In this document: positions 15,074 to 24,084 of the stretch, one piece after another
Layout of the letters: each line of letters opens with the position of its first letter
Position numbering within the stretch: position 1 is the first letter of the stretch
Origin: Floridanema aerugineum
GTDB taxonomy: Bacteria > Cyanobacteriota > Cyanobacteriia > Cyanobacteriales > Aerosakkonemataceae
Assembly: GCF_041929345.1 (NCBI RefSeq)
Contig: NZ_JBHFNQ010000121.1
Location: forward strand, 1-64,000
DNA: 64,000 nucleotides
Direction: 5' to 3'
Notes under the pieces: generated by a model
The model's input: the letters and a program-made list of their open reading frames with translations, nothing else
What the model was told of the DNA's origin: nothing
Database searches by the model: none
Position numbers and translations under genes: made by a program

Positions 15074-16201
15074 ATGTCTGTAGCATCTGCTCAAAATTCA
15101 AAAGTTGGTGTCGCTGTTGTGGGAACTGGATTTGGAGAAAAAGTCCAGATCCCCGGATTACAAGAAAACCCAAATACTGCTGTTGTTGCGGTTTATAATC
15201 GCGATTTAGCTAAGGCAAAAACCATAGCTTCTAAATATAATATTCCGCATGGTTGTACTTCTATTGAAGAGATTTTAGCTTTGCCGGAAGTAGAAGCTGT
15301 GAGTATTTCTACGCCGCCATTTTTGCATTATGAAATGGCGAGTCAGGTGTTGCAAGCTGGAAAACATTTATTATTAGAAAAGCCGACAACTTTAACAGCT
15401 ATTGAGGCTAGAGAATTATATCTTATGGCGAACAGGTGTGGTGCGATCGCGACAATGGATTTTGAATTTCGCTTTGTCCCCGCTTGGATGATGCTATCAG
15501 AAATGTTAGCGGCAGATTATGTGGGAAACAAGCGATTAATTAAAATAGATTGTTTAGTTCCCAGTCGTGCTGATGCAACGCGCCCTTGGAACTGGTATGC
15601 GCGAAAAGATCAAGGTGGTGGCGCATTAGGCGCTGTAGGTTCCCACATTTTTGATTATATTAGTTGGTTATTTGGCCCTGTACGTCGCTTATCAGCCAAA
15701 TTAATTACCACTATACCCACTCGTCCCGACCCCAACACAGGTGAAATGAAACCTGTGGATGCTGATGATGCCTGTATGTTGATGCTAGAGTTGGCAGATG
15801 GTACACCTTGTCAAATTTGTATTAGTTCGGTGACTTATCAAGGACGAGGGCATTGGGTGGAAATTTATGGCGATCGCGGTACCCTAGTTTTAGGCAGCGA
15901 TAACCAAAAAGATTATGTTCACGGCTTTCGTCTCTTAGCTGCACCCGCCGGGAAAAACCTTTCGGAAGTAGAAATTCCCCACAGATTAGTTTTTCCCAAA
16001 AATTACACGGATGGTAGAATCGCACCTTTTATCCGAGTTGTTGATAATTGGGTACAAGGTATTAAATTCGGCACAGCGCAGACACCTTCCTTAAAAGAAG
16101 GAGTTTATTCACAATTGTTGATGGATTTAGCTCACAAGTCCAATGATACTGGTGTTTGGGTAGAAGTTCCTGAGTTACAAACATTTTTAGCTAGTAAATA
16201 G
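15074..16201 (+). CDS. Gfo/Idh/MocA-family NAD(P)-dependent oxidoreductase
   Basis: This 375-residue enzyme has the N-terminal Rossmann fold, VGVAVVGTGFGEKVQIPG at about 11-28. It carries the family motif Glu102-Lys103-Pro104 (LLLEKPTT), whose lysine binds substrate and cofactor. A C-terminal substrate domain follows, with GGGALGAVGSHIFDY at about 182-196. Substrates of this family are usually sugars, inositols or related alcohols; the exact one cannot be told. The start ATG 15074 fits. Its 3' end overlaps the convergent gene at 16191 by 11 bases. A 5' fragment duplicate lies upstream. Confidence 0.92.
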   Translation: MSVASAQNSKVGVAVVGTGFGEKVQIPGLQENPNTAVVAVYNRDLAKAKTIASKYNIPHGCTSIEEILALPEVEAVSISTPPFLHYEMASQVLQAGKHLLLEKPTTLTAIEARELYLMANRCGAIATMDFEFRFVPAWMMLSEMLAADYVGNKRLIKIDCLVPSRADATRPWNWYARKDQGGGALGAVGSHIFDYISWLFGPVRRLSAKLITTIPTRPDPNTGEMKPVDADDACMLMLELADGTPCQICISSVTYQGRGHWVEIYGDRGTLVLGSDNQKDYVHGFRLLAAPAGKNLSEVEIPHRLVFPKNYTDGRIAPFIRVVDNWVQGIKFGTAQTPSLKEGVYSQLLMDLAHKSNDTGVWVEVPELQTFLASK

Positions 16202-16508
16202 AAGATTGGCGGCGCAAACCTTTAGTTTTTACCTCGTCTTCTAGCTTATTAGCTAAGTTGATCAGAAACTTGACATTATTAATTGTAACATCCAGACCCT
16301 CCTCACTTACTGGGCAACCATAACGAGGAAAGTTTTCATTGGGATGTTGCCAACGTAACCACAGTTTTCCATTGATAACTTTAGTGCTGATTCCCCATCC
16401 TTTGTAACGGACAGGAATTTGCTCTAATAAGCTATCAGAAATTTTGGGAGCAGGATGAGAGGATTTTTGGTGTTTAGATTGCTGGGAATCTTTGAAATAG
16501 GTAGGCAT
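16191..16508 (-). CDS. Conserved hypothetical protein, no known domain
   Basis: The 105-residue basic, low-complexity-start protein (MPTYFKDSQQSKHQKSSHPA) has a middle part with WGISTKVINGKLWLRWQHP and a conserved-looking YGCPVSEEGLD. I do not recognise it. It contains no signal peptide or membrane segment. It is convergent with the oxidoreductase gene and overlaps it by 11 bases. Its own promoter would lie in the 16509-16927 gap, which holds the GACAGTTGTCAC motif. It is supported by plausible composition and a good frame only. Confidence 0.65.
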   Translation of the reverse strand: MPTYFKDSQQSKHQKSSHPAPKISDSLLEQIPVRYKGWGISTKVINGKLWLRWQHPNENFPRYGCPVSEEGLDVTINNVKFLINLANKLEDEVKTKGLRRQSSIY

Positions 16509-16927
16509 TTTTGCTAGTTTTGTTAACTCAACAAGTATAAATATGCTGTAAAACTCCTTTCGGAGTGGTGATGCAGCCTGCTCTGTAAAAGTGATGTAAT
16601 TAAACGAATTAGGTGAGCGAAAATAGAGTGTTTTGGTGACATTCTTTCGACTCTTCCTGTGACAGTTGTCACTACTAGCTAGGTAAAATCTGCTTTATTG
16701 TTTTTTAATTATAGACTGGTTGTGAGGTACAAAATGTATCCTACTGACTGAGTAATTGTAAACAATAGTGTCTTTAATGTGTGTATTTATTTGAAGATAA
16801 GAATTCGTTTGCGGTTAAATAAGACATAGTAATTGAGTATTTGTACTACAGATATCTTATGAAAATTTCGCAAAAAGATTCAATTTACTACATAAGTTAA
16901 TATCGATCGGGAAAGTTAATAATAAAT
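16509..16927. other. Intergenic region with repeated operator-like motif
   Basis: No gene is visible in 419 bases. The motif GTGACAGTTGTCACTA (about 16661-16676) matches one near 9390 in the other long gap. The arms GTGACA/TGTCAC form an inverted repeat. It lies about 155 bases upstream of the gene at 16508. The rest is AT-rich. Confidence 0.5.
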
Positions 16928-17824
16928 TTAGATTCTGCGAATATTAAAACAGCACCATTCTTGTCTGCGCCAGAGAGCAGCGACGATCCAACCTTGTTGT
17001 TCTAAAACATCAGCTACAGGTTTTGCTTGTTCGACAAGAATACCGCTAAGAATGCCCCAACTGGTAGGTTTGACGATCGCCCCCATTTGCGGCAACAAGT
17101 CAATAATTACCTCAGCGAGAATATTGCAGACAATCCCATCTACTGGACTATCGATTAATTGTTTGACGCGATCGACACTTCCCTGTTCAATAATTAAACG
17201 TTCCGAACTAACATGATTCAGAGTGCGGTTGCTGCGAGCGGAACGCACCGCCAAAGGATCAGTATCCACAGCATAAACTTTTTGGGCACCTAGTAACACC
17301 GAGCCGATCGAGAGAATACCAGAACCACAACCGATATCTGCCACGACTATGTGAGAGTCAGTTTCCGGATCGGTTAAGCGCATTTCCAAAGCTTCTAAGC
17401 AAAGCTGAGTGGTAGCATGATTCCCCGTACCGAAAGCCACACCGGGATCGAGGCGGAAGACAATGCGTGAGGTGTCGGTGGGAACAGGTAGCCAAGCGGG
17501 GTTGATTAAAAAGCGATCGCCAATTTCTTGCGGTTGCCAATGTGCTTTCCAACTACTTGACCAATCTTCCTCATCAATTAAATGCCATTGCATCGCGGCT
17601 AATGGCAAACCCAAAACCAGCGCATCTTGACGTAACCATAAAGAAAGCGCTGCTAAATCCAATAATTCTGCTTGTTCTTGCGGTAAGTAAGCCCTAACTA
17701 AGGAATGATTCCCTTTAATTTCACTAGCAGTTCCCCGACAGCCAAAATTTTCTAATCGCCAGAATATTGCTTCTTCTAAAACTGGATCGCAGAAAATTTG
17801 TAGTTCCCACCAACTGTTTGCCAT
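16928..17824 (-). CDS. prmA: Ribosomal protein L11 methyltransferase
   Basis: PrmA trimethylates lysine residues and the N-terminus of ribosomal protein L11. The 298-residue protein has the PrmA N-terminal domain (WELQIFCDPVLEEAIFWRLENFG) and a C-terminal class I SAM-dependent methyltransferase, with VADIGCGSGILSIGS as motif I and FRLDPGVAFGTGNHATTQ just before it. ATG 17824 (MANSWWELQ) is chosen: the extra upstream 27 residues in the same frame come from repeat DNA. It lies downstream of serA, 121 bases away, and is probably co-transcribed. Confidence 0.93.
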   Translation of the reverse strand: MANSWWELQIFCDPVLEEAIFWRLENFGCRGTASEIKGNHSLVRAYLPQEQAELLDLAALSLWLRQDALVLGLPLAAMQWHLIDEEDWSSSWKAHWQPQEIGDRFLINPAWLPVPTDTSRIVFRLDPGVAFGTGNHATTQLCLEALEMRLTDPETDSHIVVADIGCGSGILSIGSVLLGAQKVYAVDTDPLAVRSARSNRTLNHVSSERLIIEQGSVDRVKQLIDSPVDGIVCNILAEVIIDLLPQMGAIVKPTSWGILSGILVEQAKPVADVLEQQGWIVAALWRRQEWCCFNIRRI

Positions 17825-17869
17825 GTTTGAAAAATTACGCGACAGATTAACACTCAAGCGATTTAAGAA

Positions 17870-17937
17870 TAGTTTTAAGTTTTGAGTTTTAAGTTTTAAG
17901 TTCATTCAAAACTCAAAACTCATAACTCATAACTATT
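17870..17937. repeat. Short GTTTTGAG/AAGTTTTAAG repeat tract
   Basis: A run of TTTTGAGTTTTAAG units followed by its near inverted copy (CAAAACTCAAAACTCATAAC) lies between serA and prmA. Related tracts occur at 28886-28977 and near 57290-57390. It is a common cyanobacterial intergenic repeat with no clear function. Confidence 0.7.
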
Positions 17938-17945
17938 CTGAGGAT

Positions 17946-19526
17946 TTACAGAGTAACTGTGTAAGCATCGCGAATTCCGGGAACTTTGAGAATTTCGGTT
18001 AAAACTCCTTCCGGTAGGGGATCGTCCAGACTCAGCACCATTACCGCATCACCGCGCACAATTTTGCGACCTACCTGCATACTGGCAATATTGACATTAA
18101 AACTGCCTAGTAAAGAACCGATTTTGCCGATAATTCCTGGCATATCCCGGTGCAGAGTAAATAGCATGTGGTGAGTTGGTGGAACATTGATCGGGAAATC
18201 ATTAATATCTGTAATGTGAATTTCCCCATCACCCAACAAAGCGCCTGTAACTGAGTGTTCGCCTAAAGATCCCTTTGCTTCTAAGTGTAAGGAACCAGCA
18301 TAGTCGCGCACTGCGTTATCTCTGGTTTCAATGACTCTAATTCCCCGTTCTTTAGCTTCAATGCTGGCGTTGACGTAGTTGACTCGTTCTCGCAGTGCTT
18401 GGTAAAGTAAACCTTTTAAAGCGGCGATTACTATGGGTTTACTGTCATTTGTTGCCAATTCTCCTTGCAAATGGACGTTGAGACTTTCGACTCTTCCCCC
18501 TGCAAGCTGACTCACCAAATTGCCCAAAGTTTCTGCCAGTCGCAGATATGGCTTGAGTTTTTCCAAGACATCGGGGTACAAACCGGGGATGTTGACGGCG
18601 CTGCGGGCGGGTAATCCTAATAATACATCGCGGATTTGTTCGGCGACATCGATCGCCACATTTACCTGTGCTTCAGCGGTAGAAGCGCCTAAGTGAGGAG
18701 TGAGGATTACATCTTTACCCATCTGGCATAACGGCGACTCACCCAGAGGTTCTTTGGCAAACACATCCAAGGCTGCTCCGGCAATTTTACCTTCTTTAAC
18801 TGCTTCTGCCAAAGCTGCTTCATCAATTATCCCACCCCTAGCGCAGTTAATAATGCGGGTGGTAGGTTTCATTTTGGCTAAAGCTTCGGCATTGATCAAA
18901 TTGGTAGTTTCTGGAGTTTTGGGTATATGCAGCGTAATATAATCAGCTTCCCGGAATAGCATATCCAGATCTACCAAACGACAACCGATGTGTTCTGCAC
19001 GTTCGGTAGAAATAAATGGGTCGAATGCTAATAATTTCATACCCATTGCTTTGGCGACTGCGGCTACGTGAGAGCCTATTTTACCTAAGCCAACAATACC
19101 GAGAGTTTTTTTGTAAACTTCTGTGCCAACGAATTTTTTACGTTCCCATTTTCCACTTTTGACTGAAGTGTTGGCATCGGGGATCGAACGAGAGAGTGCT
19201 AGCATTAGGGCGATCGCGTGTTCAGCTGCTGCGATCGTGTTACCTTCCGGGGAGTTAACTACGACAATACCTTGTCTGGTTGCCGCAGGCACATCTACAT
19301 TATCAACACCAACCCCGGCGCGACCAATAATTTTCAACTGTTTAGCAGCTGCGATCACTTCTTGAGTAACGCGAGTTTCGGAACGGATCATTAATGCGTC
19401 ATATTCGGGAATGATCCTCACCAACTCTTCTGCGGGTAGCCCGGTTTTTACATCAACTTGGGCTACCTGGGATAAGATGTCGATGCCAGCTTGGTCTATT
19501 GGATCGGAAACGAGAACCTTTGACAT
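17946..19526 (-). CDS. serA: D-3-phosphoglycerate dehydrogenase
   Basis: SerA oxidises 3-phosphoglycerate to 3-phosphohydroxypyruvate, the first step of serine synthesis. The 526-residue long form has the catalytic domain, the NAD-binding Rossmann motif TLGIVGLGKIGSHVA at about 142-157, and LHIPKTPETTNLIN. An intervening domain and a C-terminal ACT domain (about 455-526, MPGIIGKIGSLLGSFNVNIA) follow, the latter being the likely site of serine feedback control. The start MSKVLVSDPID is typical. It is followed by a repeat tract and prmA on the same strand. Confidence 0.97.
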   Translation of the reverse strand: MSKVLVSDPIDQAGIDILSQVAQVDVKTGLPAEELVRIIPEYDALMIRSETRVTQEVIAAAKQLKIIGRAGVGVDNVDVPAATRQGIVVVNSPEGNTIAAAEHAIALMLALSRSIPDANTSVKSGKWERKKFVGTEVYKKTLGIVGLGKIGSHVAAVAKAMGMKLLAFDPFISTERAEHIGCRLVDLDMLFREADYITLHIPKTPETTNLINAEALAKMKPTTRIINCARGGIIDEAALAEAVKEGKIAGAALDVFAKEPLGESPLCQMGKDVILTPHLGASTAEAQVNVAIDVAEQIRDVLLGLPARSAVNIPGLYPDVLEKLKPYLRLAETLGNLVSQLAGGRVESLNVHLQGELATNDSKPIVIAALKGLLYQALRERVNYVNASIEAKERGIRVIETRDNAVRDYAGSLHLEAKGSLGEHSVTGALLGDGEIHITDINDFPINVPPTHHMLFTLHRDMPGIIGKIGSLLGSFNVNIASMQVGRKIVRGDAVMVLSLDDPLPEGVLTEILKVPGIRDAYTVTL

Positions 19527-19931
19527 GAGTAGTAAGTGAGTTTAAATAAGAACGCAGAAGGCAGAAAGCAGAGGGCAGAAGGCTTTTATACGCTTATACA
19601 AAGCTTTTTCACCTTTTTTAACTGCAATAGTTATTGCTACCTTGTACTGGTTTGCCACCATGAAAAATCTTTACAGTAGGTCATTCTAGCGGCAAACGAC
19701 ATTACCGATTGAGTTTTGCTAGAAAGTTTTTAGGCTTTGAGTCGGGATTGGGTCTAAATGTAGGGGTAATTCATGAATTACCCCTACATTTAGATCTTCT
19801 GTGTCAGTCTTGTTCCACTTAAATGATTTTTTCCTCCGAACATGAATTAGCCCTACCATCTCCCCATCTCCCCATCCTCCCTGTTCCCTTCGCTGCTACG
19901 CTGTTAAAAGTAACCGCTATATGTTAGGTCT
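19527..19931. other. Intergenic region between divergent genes
   Basis: 405 bases hold the promoters of serA (minus) and the gene at 19932 (plus), and a 102-bp repeat (19753-19854) also found inverted at 57440-57546. A pyrimidine-rich CTCCCCATCTCCCC stretch ends near 19880. Confidence 0.6.
19753..19854 (+). repeat. About 102-bp repeat with 42-bp palindrome, copy A
   Basis: It starts with a perfect 42-bp palindrome (19753-19794; core GGGGTAATTCATGAATTACC) and continues with a conserved tail including TTCTGTGTCAGT, TGTTCCACTT and CCGAACATGAATTAGCCCT. A closely related copy lies at 57440-57546 on the opposite strand. Related palindromes are at 45207-45268 and 57294-57360. It behaves like a small dispersed element of MITE type. 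Confidence 0.85.
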
Positions 19932-20444
19932 ATGAATTATCTTGTTGCTGTTTTGAGCGATCGCATTCAAGCAGAAGCAGCTTACTCTGCTTTAGAAAAA
20001 GAAGGTTTTGCGATGGATAAAGTTACCATCTTAGGCAGAGGCTACAAAAGTGCCGATGAATTTGGTTTAATTGACCCCAACGAACAAGCGATTAAACAAG
20101 CTAAATTCATGGCATTTTGGTTAATCCCTTTTGGTTTTGTCGCTGGTACTACCTTCAGCGTCATCACTGGGTTAAATACCTTTGCTTGGGCTGGTGAAAT
20201 CGGCAATCATTTAATTGGTGGGGTTTTAGGTGCGATCTCCGGGGCAATGGGCAGTATTTTCGCTGGTGGGGGAACTGGATTAATCTTTGGTGGTGGTGAT
20301 GCTCTGCCCTATCGCAATCGTTTAAATGCTGGTAAATATTTAATTGTAGTCAAAGGCTCGGAAACTGTGACCCGCCGAGCTACTAATATTCTCCGTCAAT
20401 TTGAACCCGAAAATATTCAAGGTTACGTGGAACCAAATGTCTAA
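19932..20444 (+). CDS. Conserved cyanobacterial stress-type protein with glycine-rich hydrophobic core
   Basis: The 170-residue protein begins MNYLVAVLSDRIQAEAAYSAL with a ferredoxin-like half, as in general-stress YflT-type proteins. Next is a hydrophobic glycine-zipper region (about 58-122), IPFGFVAGTTFSVITGLNTF then GAISGAMGSIFAGGGTGLIFGGG. The C-terminal half resembles a second alpha-beta segment (AGKYLIVVKGSETVTRRAT). The layout suggests membrane association. The stop overlaps the next start by eight bases (ATGTCTAA), so the two are coupled. Its function is unknown. Confidence 0.82.
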   Translation: MNYLVAVLSDRIQAEAAYSALEKEGFAMDKVTILGRGYKSADEFGLIDPNEQAIKQAKFMAFWLIPFGFVAGTTFSVITGLNTFAWAGEIGNHLIGGVLGAISGAMGSIFAGGGTGLIFGGGDALPYRNRLNAGKYLIVVKGSETVTRRATNILRQFEPENIQGYVEPNV

Positions 20445-21021
20445 AAATCATCCTGCGAGCAGTTTGCGAATCAAAACGACACGCTTAAAGTTAATTCCAT
20501 GCCCTTTGGAAGTAGCGGAAGCGAGTATTTTTAATCCGTTGCGAGTAGCTGAAATTTTGGGGGCGAGTGTACCAGAAGATTGGCAAAAAACGGAGGTGCA
20601 AGATTTTTTACCAATGTATGCTCAAATGCTGGTGGACGATCCCTCAAACTTGGGTTGGGGTGTTTGGTTGATGATTCAAAGTCAACAGAATATTTTAATA
20701 GGTGATTTGGGTTTCGGTGGTAAACCTGATGAGTCGGGAAGTTTAGAAATTGGTTATGAGGTGTTTGCTGCTTATCGAAATCAAGGTTATGCTTTTGAGG
20801 CGGTAGAAGCTTTAGTAAATTGGGCTTTTTCTCACCCGGAATTAAAGAGAATTGTTGCTCATTGTCCGCTCGATAATTTGGCTTCTATGCAAATTTTGTC
20901 AAAGTTAGGCATGGAGCAATTACACTTAGTAGAAATGCCAGAAGTTCCAGATACTCAAGTTTGGAAATGGCAGTTAATGAATCAATCAAAAATCCCAAAT
21001 ACCCAATCTAAAATCCTCTGA
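20437..21021 (+). CDS. GNAT-family N-acetyltransferase (RimJ-like)
   Basis: The 194-residue enzyme belongs to the GNAT fold, acetyl-CoA dependent. The central part, LEIGYEVFAAYRNQGYAFEAVEALVNWAF, contains the acetyl-CoA-binding R/Q-x2-G-x-A/G segment (RNQGYA). The strand before it, NILIGDLGFGGKPDESGS, and the later IVAHCPLDNLASMQILSKLGM are as in RimJ/RimL-type members that act on protein N-termini or small amines. I start at ATG 20437, which overlaps the previous stop; upstream sequence in frame belongs to that gene. Its TGA (21019-21021) overlaps the next ATG. Confidence 0.88.
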   Translation: MSKNHPASSLRIKTTRLKLIPCPLEVAEASIFNPLRVAEILGASVPEDWQKTEVQDFLPMYAQMLVDDPSNLGWGVWLMIQSQQNILIGDLGFGGKPDESGSLEIGYEVFAAYRNQGYAFEAVEALVNWAFSHPELKRIVAHCPLDNLASMQILSKLGMEQLHLVEMPEVPDTQVWKWQLMNQSKIPNTQSKIL

Positions 21022-21800
21022 TGTTACCAAGAGAAGAACTGTTAAAAGGTGTAGAAAATAGAGACTGTGCGGCTAGGGTAATTGATTTAGCTGAGCAGGC
21101 AATTAAAACTTGGGAAATTGTGTTTTCTGACTTTCTTTCGCCGCCAGAGTTGGCAGAAGTTCAACGGATGTTTGGTAAGTTGACGGAAGTGCATTTGCTA
21201 GCTTGGGGTGGGTATCCCCAGGCGGAAAGACAGCGGTTGGCGATCGCACGTTCCGAACTCCCTCTAGACATCTCCCAAGTGGAAATTGCCGCTTTAGAAA
21301 TTGCTGGTAATTTCCTCTTCGATCCGGCAACTCACCGAGATTTTTTAGGGGCAATGTTAGGATGTGGAATTAATCGGGAAAAAACCGGAGATTTGATTGT
21401 TTTGGGTGAAAGAGGTGCTCAAGCAATTGTAGTTCCTGAAATGGTGGAATATTTAGAGACACATTTGGAACAAGTGCGATCGGTCCCTGTAAGAACTCAA
21501 CGCCTTGAAATTAGCGAATTAAAGATTAAAGAACCGAAGAAGAAAGAGATGACTACGGTGGAAGCTTCTTTGCGGTTAGATGCGATCGCTTCCGCTGGTT
21601 TTGGAATGTCTCGCAGCAAAATGGTAGACTTAATCGATGGTGGTGATGTCCGAGTAAATTGGAAAGAAATTACCCAAGCTAGTCATCAATTAAAGTCAGG
21701 TGATTTAGTCGCAATTCGCGGTAAAGGACGTTTAGAAGTTGGTGAAATTGCCGTCACGAAAAAAGACCGTTACCGTGTACAAATGACGAGGTATATGTAA
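21021..21800 (+). CDS. Photosystem II S4-domain protein (YlmH-like)
   Basis: The 259-residue protein has a C-terminal S4 RNA-binding domain (about 180-245): LRLDAIASAGFGMSRSKMVDLI then GGDVRVNWKEITQASHQLKSGDLVAIRGKGRLEVGE. The N-terminal part is the YlmH-type domain of cyanobacterial photosystem II S4-domain proteins. The start overlaps the preceding stop (TGATG), which makes a three-gene operon with 19932 and 20437. The family is linked to photosystem II assembly or cell-division function; exactly which in this organism is not evident. Confidence 0.92.
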   Translation: MLPREELLKGVENRDCAARVIDLAEQAIKTWEIVFSDFLSPPELAEVQRMFGKLTEVHLLAWGGYPQAERQRLAIARSELPLDISQVEIAALEIAGNFLFDPATHRDFLGAMLGCGINREKTGDLIVLGERGAQAIVVPEMVEYLETHLEQVRSVPVRTQRLEISELKIKEPKKKEMTTVEASLRLDAIASAGFGMSRSKMVDLIDGGDVRVNWKEITQASHQLKSGDLVAIRGKGRLEVGEIAVTKKDRYRVQMTRYM

Positions 21801-21840
21801 TTTGTCATTGGTCATTTGTATCCCCCAAAAATCCTAATTA

Positions 21841-22055
21841 ACGCAAGTTGCTAGTTATTACTTCTTTCGGAGTTCCCCCCGAACTTCGGGGGGTAGTGGG
21901 GGGATCTAACGCCGTGATTACTAGGTTTAGATCCCCCCAACCCCCCGTGATGTTAATAGCTCTTCTTGGGCTGGTTCCCCCCTTATTAAGGGGGGCTCCA
22001 GGGAGATCAAAAGGGGGGCTAAGAAAGAGCCGGATTTGTAACTAGCAACTTGAGT
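21841..22055. mobile_element. MITE-like element, copy a
   Basis: The 215-bp element has terminal inverted repeats. The left end reads ACGCAAGTTGCTAGTTA and the right end is its complement with one difference. The target duplication TAATTA is exact on both sides (21835-21840 and 22056-22061). The interior is made of C- and G-rich palindromic blocks. A copy in inverted orientation with related interior lies at 26618-26867. It codes for no transposase, so it is non-autonomous. Confidence 0.85.
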
Positions 22056-22061
22056 TAATTA

Positions 22062-22165
22062 ACATCTGTGTTCATCTGTGGTAAAAAAACAAATTTTTGC
22101 CAGATCCCAAAATAATTGGTTTAGTGGAATGGTGCGTTACGTTATCACTAACGCACCCTACAGAT
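22062..22165. repeat. Two short repeat remnants
   Basis: ACATCTGTGTTCATCTGTGG (about 22062-22082) is the inverted form of the ACCACAGAT repeat seen near 14940 and 38480. Near 22131-22159 lies a hairpin, GGTGCGTTA and TAACGCACC, a common cyanobacterial intergenic palindrome. Confidence 0.6.
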
Positions 22166-22181
22166 AGAGCCTGAATCAAAA

Positions 22182-23768
22182 TCAAGACCTAACAAGCATT
22201 GGTTTTTTCTCAGGTTTTACAGAAACTTTTAGTGGATCGTAACCTAACTGTTCAGTAATCCTTTCCCTAGCCAAAACTCGGTACTCCCAAAAATGCTCTC
22301 CAGCAGCACATAAACCCAAATACATATTCAGAACTTGCGGCTTTATTAACAGAATTGTTAATAGTTGTTGCCAAAATTGTCCGCGAATTTCCGGTCTACG
22401 TATTCCCTGATGCCAGATTACCTGGGAAACTAATCGCAACCCCTTACCCAAGGGAAATTGCATTGTTTGCTTTCGTTGTGCTGGCGAATTAATCTTGAGA
22501 CATTGCTTAAAACAGCGTTTGAGATAGTTTTTGGGTTCATACAATTTCCAGAAACTTTCGACATACTCTTTGGCAATTTCAGCGATGGGACGAGTGGGGG
22601 TAAAATTCATTAAAGTATTTTGATCTCCCACTTTAGTAATACCAACACCCTCTACTAAACGCTGTTCTTTTTCCAGGCGATGCCATAATTGAGTATTAGG
22701 TAAAGCTTGGAGAATGCCTAGCATAGGTTGAGGAATACTGCTTTGTTCTATAAATGCTTGAATTCGCTCACCTGCGCCAGAACGTTCGCCATCAAAACCG
22801 AGAATAAATCCTGCATAAATCAGCATACCTGCCTGATTAATTTTGCGACAAGCTTCAATGAGAGGATGACGAGTATTTTGTAGTTTGTGAGTTACTTTCA
22901 AACTGTCTTGATCTGGGGTTTCAATGCCGAGAAATACAGCATAAAATCCGGCTTGATTCATTAAATCTAACAATTCATCGTCTTCTGCCAAATTTACAGA
23001 AGCTTCAGTCATGAAAGTGAAGGGGTAATTGTGTTGTTTTACCCAAGGAATCAATTCTCGTAAAAAGCGTTTGACGTTACGCTGATTGCCAATAAAGTTG
23101 TCATCAACGATGAAAAGTGAACCTCGCCAACCTAAATCATAAAGCTTTTGCAATTCTGCTATTGCTTGACTCGGTTCTTTGGTGCGCGGTTTGCGACCGT
23201 AAAGGGTAATGATATCGCAAAACTCGCAGTTGAAGGGACAACCGCGAGAAAACTGAATTGCCATCATGAAGTAGGCATCGCGTTTCAGGAGATCAAAGCG
23301 AGGCATGGGACTTTGGGTGACATCCGGTTTTTCCGAGGCGCGAAAAATTCCTTGCTCTTGACTTTGATTAAGTGCTGCGATAAATTGTGGAACTGTGATT
23401 TCACCTTCATCGAGGATCAGGTAATGGGCTCCTGAGTCGAGGGCCTCTTGGGGAAGCGATGTGGGATAGGGGCCACCTACTGCTACTTTTTTGCCTAATT
23501 TTACTGCTTTTTGAATTAAGGCGTGGAAATCTGATTTCTGTACTAACATCGCAGAGAGGATAACTAAGTCACACCATTGCCAATCTGCCTCTGTTTCGAG
23601 GTTAACGTTGCGATCGCAAAATCTAATTTCCCATTCTTTCGGGAGGAGGGCGGCGACTGTAATGATTCCCAGAGGTGGAATAACTGCTTTAAATCCAGCT
23701 ATTTCCATGAAGCGATCGTAAGACCAAAAGGACTGGGGAAACTGAGGATAGAGCAATAATGCTTTCAT
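22182..23768 (-). CDS. B12-binding-domain radical SAM protein (DUF4070-type)
   Basis: The 528-residue protein begins with a cobalamin-binding-like Rossmann domain (about 1-130). A radical SAM core follows, with the cluster motif Cys177-x3-Cys181-x2-Cys184 in FSRGCPFNCEFCD, and then a DUF4070 C-terminal part. Members act as methyl or radical modification enzymes; the hopanoid C-2 methylase HpnP belongs here, but many related cyanobacterial proteins have unknown substrates, so I give no specific name. Fragments of a paralogue are at 30438-30605 (KEWEIRF, then ALESGAHYLILDE). It is a single gene facing left. Confidence 0.9.
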   Translation of the reverse strand: MKALLLYPQFPQSFWSYDRFMEIAGFKAVIPPLGIITVAALLPKEWEIRFCDRNVNLETEADWQWCDLVILSAMLVQKSDFHALIQKAVKLGKKVAVGGPYPTSLPQEALDSGAHYLILDEGEITVPQFIAALNQSQEQGIFRASEKPDVTQSPMPRFDLLKRDAYFMMAIQFSRGCPFNCEFCDIITLYGRKPRTKEPSQAIAELQKLYDLGWRGSLFIVDDNFIGNQRNVKRFLRELIPWVKQHNYPFTFMTEASVNLAEDDELLDLMNQAGFYAVFLGIETPDQDSLKVTHKLQNTRHPLIEACRKINQAGMLIYAGFILGFDGERSGAGERIQAFIEQSSIPQPMLGILQALPNTQLWHRLEKEQRLVEGVGITKVGDQNTLMNFTPTRPIAEIAKEYVESFWKLYEPKNYLKRCFKQCLKINSPAQRKQTMQFPLGKGLRLVSQVIWHQGIRRPEIRGQFWQQLLTILLIKPQVLNMYLGLCAAGEHFWEYRVLARERITEQLGYDPLKVSVKPEKKPMLVRS

Positions 23769-23880
23769 TGTTGAGATCCTTAGCGCTGTTTCAGTTCACT
23801 CTTTTTTTGGAGCAGATGCAGGAAATAGATCAGCTTGGATTGACCGATCCATCAGCAGAATCTTTCTGTGCAATTGTTTT

Positions 23881-24084
23881 CTAAACAGGCATTTCTTGAT
23901 AACAGTGACTACAACGCCAGTAAATGCCTCCCATGCGGATATGACGTAGTAAAGTGTTTGAGCAACAAAGACAAGTATGGTGCTCGTACATAGATTGATC
24001 GATTGTGGGGATAATACTTCGTCGCTGGCGACTATTAATCAGGTCGCGGGGCAATGCGATCGAAGTTGTTAATAAAGCTAGCAT
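23881..24084 (-). CDS. Small cyanobacterial zinc-ribbon-like protein
   Basis: The 67-residue protein ends with two CxxC-type pairs: CLCCSNTLLRHIRMGGIYW, then RCSHCYQEM. They probably bind zinc. The first 30 residues are basic and non-conserved (PRDLINSRQRRSIIP). The start is not certain; the ATG at 24084 is used. Such very small C4 proteins are common in cyanobacteria, with unknown roles. The gene is isolated, 113 bases upstream of the radical SAM gene. Confidence 0.7.
   Translation of the reverse strand: MLALLTTSIALPRDLINSRQRRSIIPTIDQSMYEHHTCLCCSNTLLRHIRMGGIYWRCSHCYQEMPV

Noticed and set aside
21848..22045. Reading frame of 65 residues with Pro/Gly/Arg content
   Set aside because: It lies within a MITE made of C/G-rich palindromes and has no protein-like composition.
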